Of a DNA stretch of 64,000 nucleotides, positions 59,606-64,000 are shown piece by piece. Under the pieces are notes generated by a model. It searched no databases. It had not been told where the DNA came from and was given only the letters and a program-made list of their open reading frames with translations. Both the position numbers and the translations under genes were made by a program. Numbering within the stretch: the stretch's first letter is position 1; every line of letters starts with the position of its first letter. This stretch comes from Blastomyces gilchristii SLH14081 (Eukaryota; Ascomycota; Eurotiomycetes; Onygenales; Ajellomycetaceae): positions 381,127 through 445,126 of the forward strand of contig NW_003101676.1 of NCBI RefSeq assembly GCF_000003855.2, given 5' to 3'.

Positions 59606-61700
59606 CCCGATTATACACTAGTGTTGTCTTTTTTGTGTACATATTTTTTCTTCCTGGCATTAATCCTGGACAACCGTTTTCTCCCCTTCTCTTATGTCCT
59701 TAAATCCCGACTATCCCATATTTCTTTCGCGATGTTATTTCTCATCGTTTACCAGACGATCTTCATCCTGCAGGATAGCCAGCATTCTCATGATCATTTA
59801 AAGCCAGATCAAGGATACCATTTTGTGATACATTCTTAGCCCCACCATCGCACCCCTAACATTCCACTTCCTAGGCGTTCATAGGCGAAGGATGACTTGA
59901 AGTACAACACTGAAATTTATTCTTGATCCTTCAATCCTTTTCTCTTTTTTGTCTTCAAAAGCTCCCTCCCTCAGTACCGGCTACATTTTTCCTTTACGTC
60001 ATTCCCACATATACCTAACACATCAACGGGTATCCTAGGAAGGAGGAGAACCGGGAATAAGCAAACTTTTAGTACCTAGCAGTATGTTTATATGCATTCC
60101 TCAATCGTAGGTGGTGTGCACATTCTTCGTAGAATTACATAATTTACACGGGTTATATAGACCCCCCCCAAGGGCCATGAATATAAAATGGTTTGCCTTG
60201 CGTTACATCCTACGTACTACCCTAACCACGCTTTTACGAACAAAGATGCGGAGGAGTTTCGCGGGGGAGAGTTTACAAGGGCTAAATAATCGGGGCAGCG
60301 GTCAATGCCAAGAGAGAACGCTAAACAACTCTTGGGGCGATTATGGTGAGCTTAGCTCTCTTAGCCCACACTATCAAACAGGCATGTCTGCCATGTTGAA
60401 CCGCAGAAAGTAGAGTTATGCGGCGAAGAAAGGAGGGGGAATATTTGAATATTCAACATGCCTCTTTCCATAATTTTATAACTAACTTCTGAGAGCGGGC
60501 ATATACTTAGCTCGTCCTGGTACCGTACCGCGCATGGACATGCACCGGTGGACATACATTCCGTAGCCGCGTTGGTTGCTAACTGATGCTGTGAATTCAA
60601 CCTCCCTCGTCTCACCAATGTACGGAGTACTACATATACATGTACATGTACGAACGGTTGTTGGCTGACGAAACACAGTCAAAAAGGAAAATAAAAAAAT
60701 AAAAAAAAGCACTTGCTAACCAGTGGGTAGTTGCTCTAATTGAAGTAATCCGGCCTTCAGCTCCCGGCGGATAACCACGTTTATCAAACTTCTTGTAAAC
60801 TTCTAGTCAGCATCGTAAGTACGCTACACTATTACACCCTTTCACCGCGCTACACGTTACCCGCTATGTATGTATAGTATGACGGGCAGGAGACGGGCAT
60901 TTCAACTGCAAGCAATGCCATGCCCTACTTTTATTTACGCCACCGGCAAATTTGTCAGAGCATCCTTGCTCATCTCTGTCTATTCCATCCCGGTGCAATG
61001 AATCAGGCGTCTTCCAAGATATTTTCTCGCAAGGTGTCCTGCGGCTGTTGTAGCTGTGTTTCAACATTGGGTCAACGTCGTACGTATATTGTCTATTATT
61101 ATTCCTCTTTCTTATGGCAAAACTTGAGCTGCTGAAGCACTGTGTTACACAGATGATGAGTGGAGTTGAACGAGCAGGAAACCCGTTCTTCCGCATAAGA
61201 AATCTGCCCAGTATTATTTCCTACTAGCACACCCGGAAATCGGTAATGGGGGGTGTGCAGCAGAACATGGTAGGGCAGTTAATCCGGGCTTTTACCTGCA
61301 TTAGCAGCTTGGTGTGACGAGATGGAAGAGACACTACAGCGTATGCAAAACGGCAGGATGCGGAATTCGAGCCAAGGAAAGACCAGAAAAGATCGATAGA
61401 CAGACATGGCTAAAATATGGTATAAGATTGCACAGGAATACCCCCATCATGCCCTCTTTAGGGCCAAGAGATTGGCCTGAAATTTTCTGCTTGCTTTCCA
61501 TGAACTGTCTACCAGGATCGTTGAACCCTGTATGTGGAGCTGTTTACATGGCCGGAGGCATATAAAAGGAAGAGAACCCCAGTTGAATCGTCCTTGTATC
61601 GGAGCTAAGGAATTCAAAACTGTGATCTCCATCCCCTGAGGGTGTCATCACGGTGTTGCATATACTCACGGGATATAGGCAAGTGAAAGGGAAATTTTGC
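59606..61700. other. Intergenic region between kelch and methyltransferase genes
   Basis: Contains the kelch 3' UTR and about 2 kb of normal-GC sequence. Short frames on both strands (such as 60864-61196, minus) show no domain or splice-supported extension. Simple-sequence patches include CATGTACATGTA near 60640. No RNA gene recognised. Confidence 0.55.
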
Positions 61701-61708
61701 TATATAAG
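61701..61708 (+). promoter_or_regulatory. TATA box of the methyltransferase gene
   Basis: TATATAAG, 143 bases upstream of the proposed start at 61844, followed by a pyrimidine-rich stretch (about 61719-61740) typical of fungal core promoters. Confidence 0.6.
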
Positions 61709-61843
61709 CAGGGTTTCCTGCTTCCCCCCCTTCCCTTCTGTTGTTGGCCATGATAACTAATGTGTCACTGTTGTTGACGGGCGCAGATATATATCTTTTT
61801 CTTCGTTGCGAGGAACCGCATCTCGTGCAGCCCAAATTTCAAA

Positions 61844-62887
61844 ATGAGAGTTGTTGACCGACCATATTTGCCAAAACCGGCTACTCCTGTCAGTATTGCC
61901 TTAACTGAGCACAGTCCGTTCGCTAACATCCACCGGCGTACAGTCTGAGGATGGAAGAGAGATCGAACTGCTTCGGTACATATACAATCTACCTAATCTC
62001 GAACAACTCCGCGGCTCTCCCTCGAATATCATAGACGCAATCGACCAATATGGAAGAGATAAGAGCTACCTCATGAACGTCGGCTCGGCCAAAGGGTCGA
62101 TCGTCACCGACTTGATAGCAGCAGTTAAGCCTCAAGTAATGATTGAGCTGGGCGGCTATGTCGGGTATTCTGCGCTCCTTTTTGGGGATGCAGTCCGCCG
62201 CCGGGAGGGGAAGAGATATTACAGTTTGGAGCGGAGCCCTGGTTTTGGCGCAGTATCGAGAATGCTGTTGGACCTGGCTGGCTGGGCGATTTTGTCGAGG
62301 TCGTAATTGGCCCCAGCGATATCTCCCTTTTCAAACTCCATACCAGTGGGGGTGGTTAACCGCATCGATATGATGTTCCTAGACCATTATAAACCGGCAT
62401 ACGTGGCCGATTTGAAACTCTGCGAACAACTCGCCATGATAGTCCCTGGGAGCGTCTTGGCGGCAGACAATGTCATCTCTCCAGGGAATCCGCCATCCCT
62501 TAGGTATGTGCGGACCAGTGTTGAGGAGAAGAGAACGGCGGCAGCAGCAGCCAATCCGACATCATCGCGAGGGTATGATCTTGACGGGTTCCCTACTTCC
62601 GCGGTCAACCGCTTTGGAAACTCAAGAGGACACGCATTGGCGTCAGTTGATATCTTTGGGAACCCAGATTTGATATATGAGAGCAGGCTGGTAAATAGCT
62701 TTGAGCCTACCGGAGAACCTGTAAGTTCTCATCCGACTTGATCAAAATTCCCGTGTTCGCCCTCTTTTGCCCCCGCTTTTCGTGACTGAGCCGATGAGCG
62801 CGATGCTGACGATAGCCTATTTTGTAGGATGGAGTGGAAATAACTCGATGCATTGGCATTGACAAGAATTCCAGCAGCAAACTATAA
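61844..62887 (+). pseudogene. Catechol-O-methyltransferase-like gene with two opposite frameshifts
   Basis: Three exons: 61844-61888, 61944-62720, 62828-62887 (GT-AG introns of 55 and 107 bp); about 293 residues if the shifts cancel. The family transfers a methyl group from S-adenosylmethionine to a catechol hydroxyl, with Mg2+. Visible: NLPNLEQLRGSP, YLMNVGSAKG, the SAM-binding ELGGYVGYSA (about 62143-62172), MMFLDHYKPAY with the first metal Asp (62382-62384), and AADN with the second Asp and Asn (62463-62471). Between about 62277 and 62352 the homologous sequence (GDFVEVVIGPSDISLF) is in another frame: one base is missing in GGCTGGCTGGG and one is extra near GTGGGGGTGG. The normal frame has TAA at 62304-62306. 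Splicing the segment out would remove the metal site. It is either a pseudogene or two assembly errors. Confidence 0.85.
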
Positions 62888-63507
62888 GATAGTAGGATAG
62901 TTAGCGGCGGTCAAAGCCGTAGTTACGATCTCAACCTTTTGGGTGGACTTTGACGTTGGTATAGGGGACAGCACCAAAATATGATTGGCTAGTTAGTAAC
63001 GTGCCACCCAACGCCCGCTTACACCCAACGCCGGCCATTTCACCATCACTATGATGAAATATTTTCAATGATATCTCAACAATGCAATTAGATTTTAAGA
63101 TGATATATTATATGATGAAAATATATATAGAAAATTATACATAAAACTATATAGGTAATTCTGTAGTTGTTTATTTAACTTAATAATTTACTCAGAATAT
63201 GAAATCTTGAGTGAAGATAGATTTAGTAAGTAAACAGTTATTAAATTAGTAAAGATTGTAATATTATCAGATTTCTCTGATAATAAATCTATAAGTACTC
63301 TGACAGAGCTCTAAAAACATGATTTAAGTACTTTTTATAAAATCAAGAATCTATTTTTTTAATTAGAAAGATAATTTTTGAATTCTTCAATTTTTTTTTC
63401 TTATTTAACTATAATTATTATTATACAGCAGTTTATTCTTTCTTCTCTTTTTACTCTCAAGTCTTTCTTATATTTGTAAGCTTGTTTTCAATCTGCTTTT
63501 AAGTGAC
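62888..63507. other. Transition from normal to AT-rich composition
   Basis: Normal-GC sequence (methyltransferase 3' UTR and flank) to about 63050, then abruptly AT-rich, CpG-poor sequence without a recognisable element end, up to the SINE target duplicate. Confidence 0.6.
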
Positions 63508-63521
63508 TCTTATAGTTTTAT

Positions 63522-63897
63522 GCCCTGATGACTGAATAATTAATGCGGCCACTCAGTAGCACCTTGGCGTGGGAACTCAAGACATGTGAGTTTGAAACCC
63601 GCAGGGAATACATTAAATCTGGAACTCAAGCACCTCAGATTTCTAATAAATACAGAGGTGTACAAATCACTTCAATGAATCACTCTATGTTTGTGAGCTG
63701 AGAAGTTAGTATTATATGTATTTAATTATTATTTCTTTGTATTTTTCTATGTTCTTATTATCTTGATATAATCTTAATATCTGTATTTTCTTCTGTATAA
63801 TTAACACTTGATCTGTATTTAATATTATGTAAGAACTTATTATAAGCTTCACTTGCATATAAGTATAATGAAAGAATAATAATAATAATAATAATAA
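63522..63897 (+). mobile_element. tRNA-headed SINE, copy 2
   Basis: 376 bp flanked by TCTTATAGTTTTAT (63508-63521 and 63898-63911). The head starts GCCCTGATGACTGAATAATT. Its first bases CCCTG pair with CAGGG after the box B-like GAGTTTGAAACCCGC, as a tRNA acceptor stem would, with the length of a long-variable-arm tRNA (Ser/Leu class, low confidence). The body matches 16779-17148 reversed, and the tail is TAA repeats. Mutated like its surroundings. Confidence 0.88.
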
Positions 63898-63911
63898 TCT
63901 TATAGTTTTAT

Positions 63912-64000
63912 TTATATCTTTTTACTATTTTACTATTTAATAAGTTATCTTTTATTTTATTCTCTTCTTTATAATATCTGTCTTCTTCTATTTTTTAAAA
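63912..64000. other. AT-rich sequence at the right edge
   Basis: Continuation of the sequence into which the SINE inserted. Nothing recognisable. Confidence 0.5.

Noticed and set aside
62300..62381. Intron explaining the methyltransferase frameshift
   Set aside because: A GT...AG pair can be drawn, but it would remove the conserved MMFLD segment, and the intervening sequence matches the family in a shifted frame.
1..64000. CRISPR arrays, operons or prokaryotic features
   Set aside because: Introns, LTR and LINE elements and composition are eukaryotic; no regularly spaced repeat array is present.

Overview
The window reads as a filamentous ascomycete chromosome (Pezizomycotina; Onygenales/Eurotiomycetes-like is a low-confidence guess). 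The evidence is short 55-115 bp GT-AG introns with CTAAC/CTGAC-type branch sites in the two genes, fungal Ty3 chromoviruses and a Tad-like LINE, and heavy repeat-directed mutation that has turned the repeats AT-rich and full of stops. Two compartments meet sharply: an AT-rich, nearly CpG-free repeat block (1 to about 54.9 kb, resuming at about 63.05 kb) and a normal-GC island (about 54.95-63.05 kb) holding the only convincing host genes.

The AT-rich block is nested transposons that can be dissected by exact target-site duplications (TSDs) and by undisturbed paralogous sites. Element alpha (Ty3 chromovirus, minus strand, 5' LTR 26030-26287, 3' end beyond the left edge) was entered by B (LTR 213-520), by E (1020-16545, same family, TSD AATAC), by two tRNA-headed retroposons (16779-17148 and 18359-19433) and by C (20012-25770, TSD ATTTA). 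E was itself entered by A (1739-7331, TSD ATCTT) and by a 5'-truncated LINE (12496-15060). To the right, a near full-length LINE (beta, 26288-48961) was split by a 506-bp hAT-like MITE (29430-29935), a solo LTR (31299-31831) and a second MITE (32734-47714, TSD ATACTGAA). That second MITE contains another MITE (33048-39369), which contains a 5.8-kb hAT-like element (33402-39208), and separately holds Ty3 element F (39445-47669). Ty3 chromovirus G (49382-54906, TSD TCAGT) ends the block. All transposon reading frames are broken.

In the GC island, a two-unit 173-bp tandem repeat, an unrecognised ORF and a 50-base T run precede a six-exon gene for a secreted-type kelch-repeat protein with one membrane span (57486-59605; the exons sum to 577 codons including the stop). 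About 2.2 kb downstream, a TATA box leads to a catechol-O-methyltransferase-like gene (61844-62887) whose main exon carries two opposite single-base frameshifts about 75 bp apart. A tRNA-headed SINE (63522-63897) lies in the AT-rich sequence at the right edge.

The strongest unusual signal is in the retrotransposons. In all four Ty3 families the sequence beside the 5' LTR is complementary to a stretch inside that family's own LTR, downstream of a TATA-like box, and in the A/B/C family the two sites changed together between copies. This is the signature of Tf1/sushi-type self-primed reverse transcription. I saw no new enzymatic or defence system.
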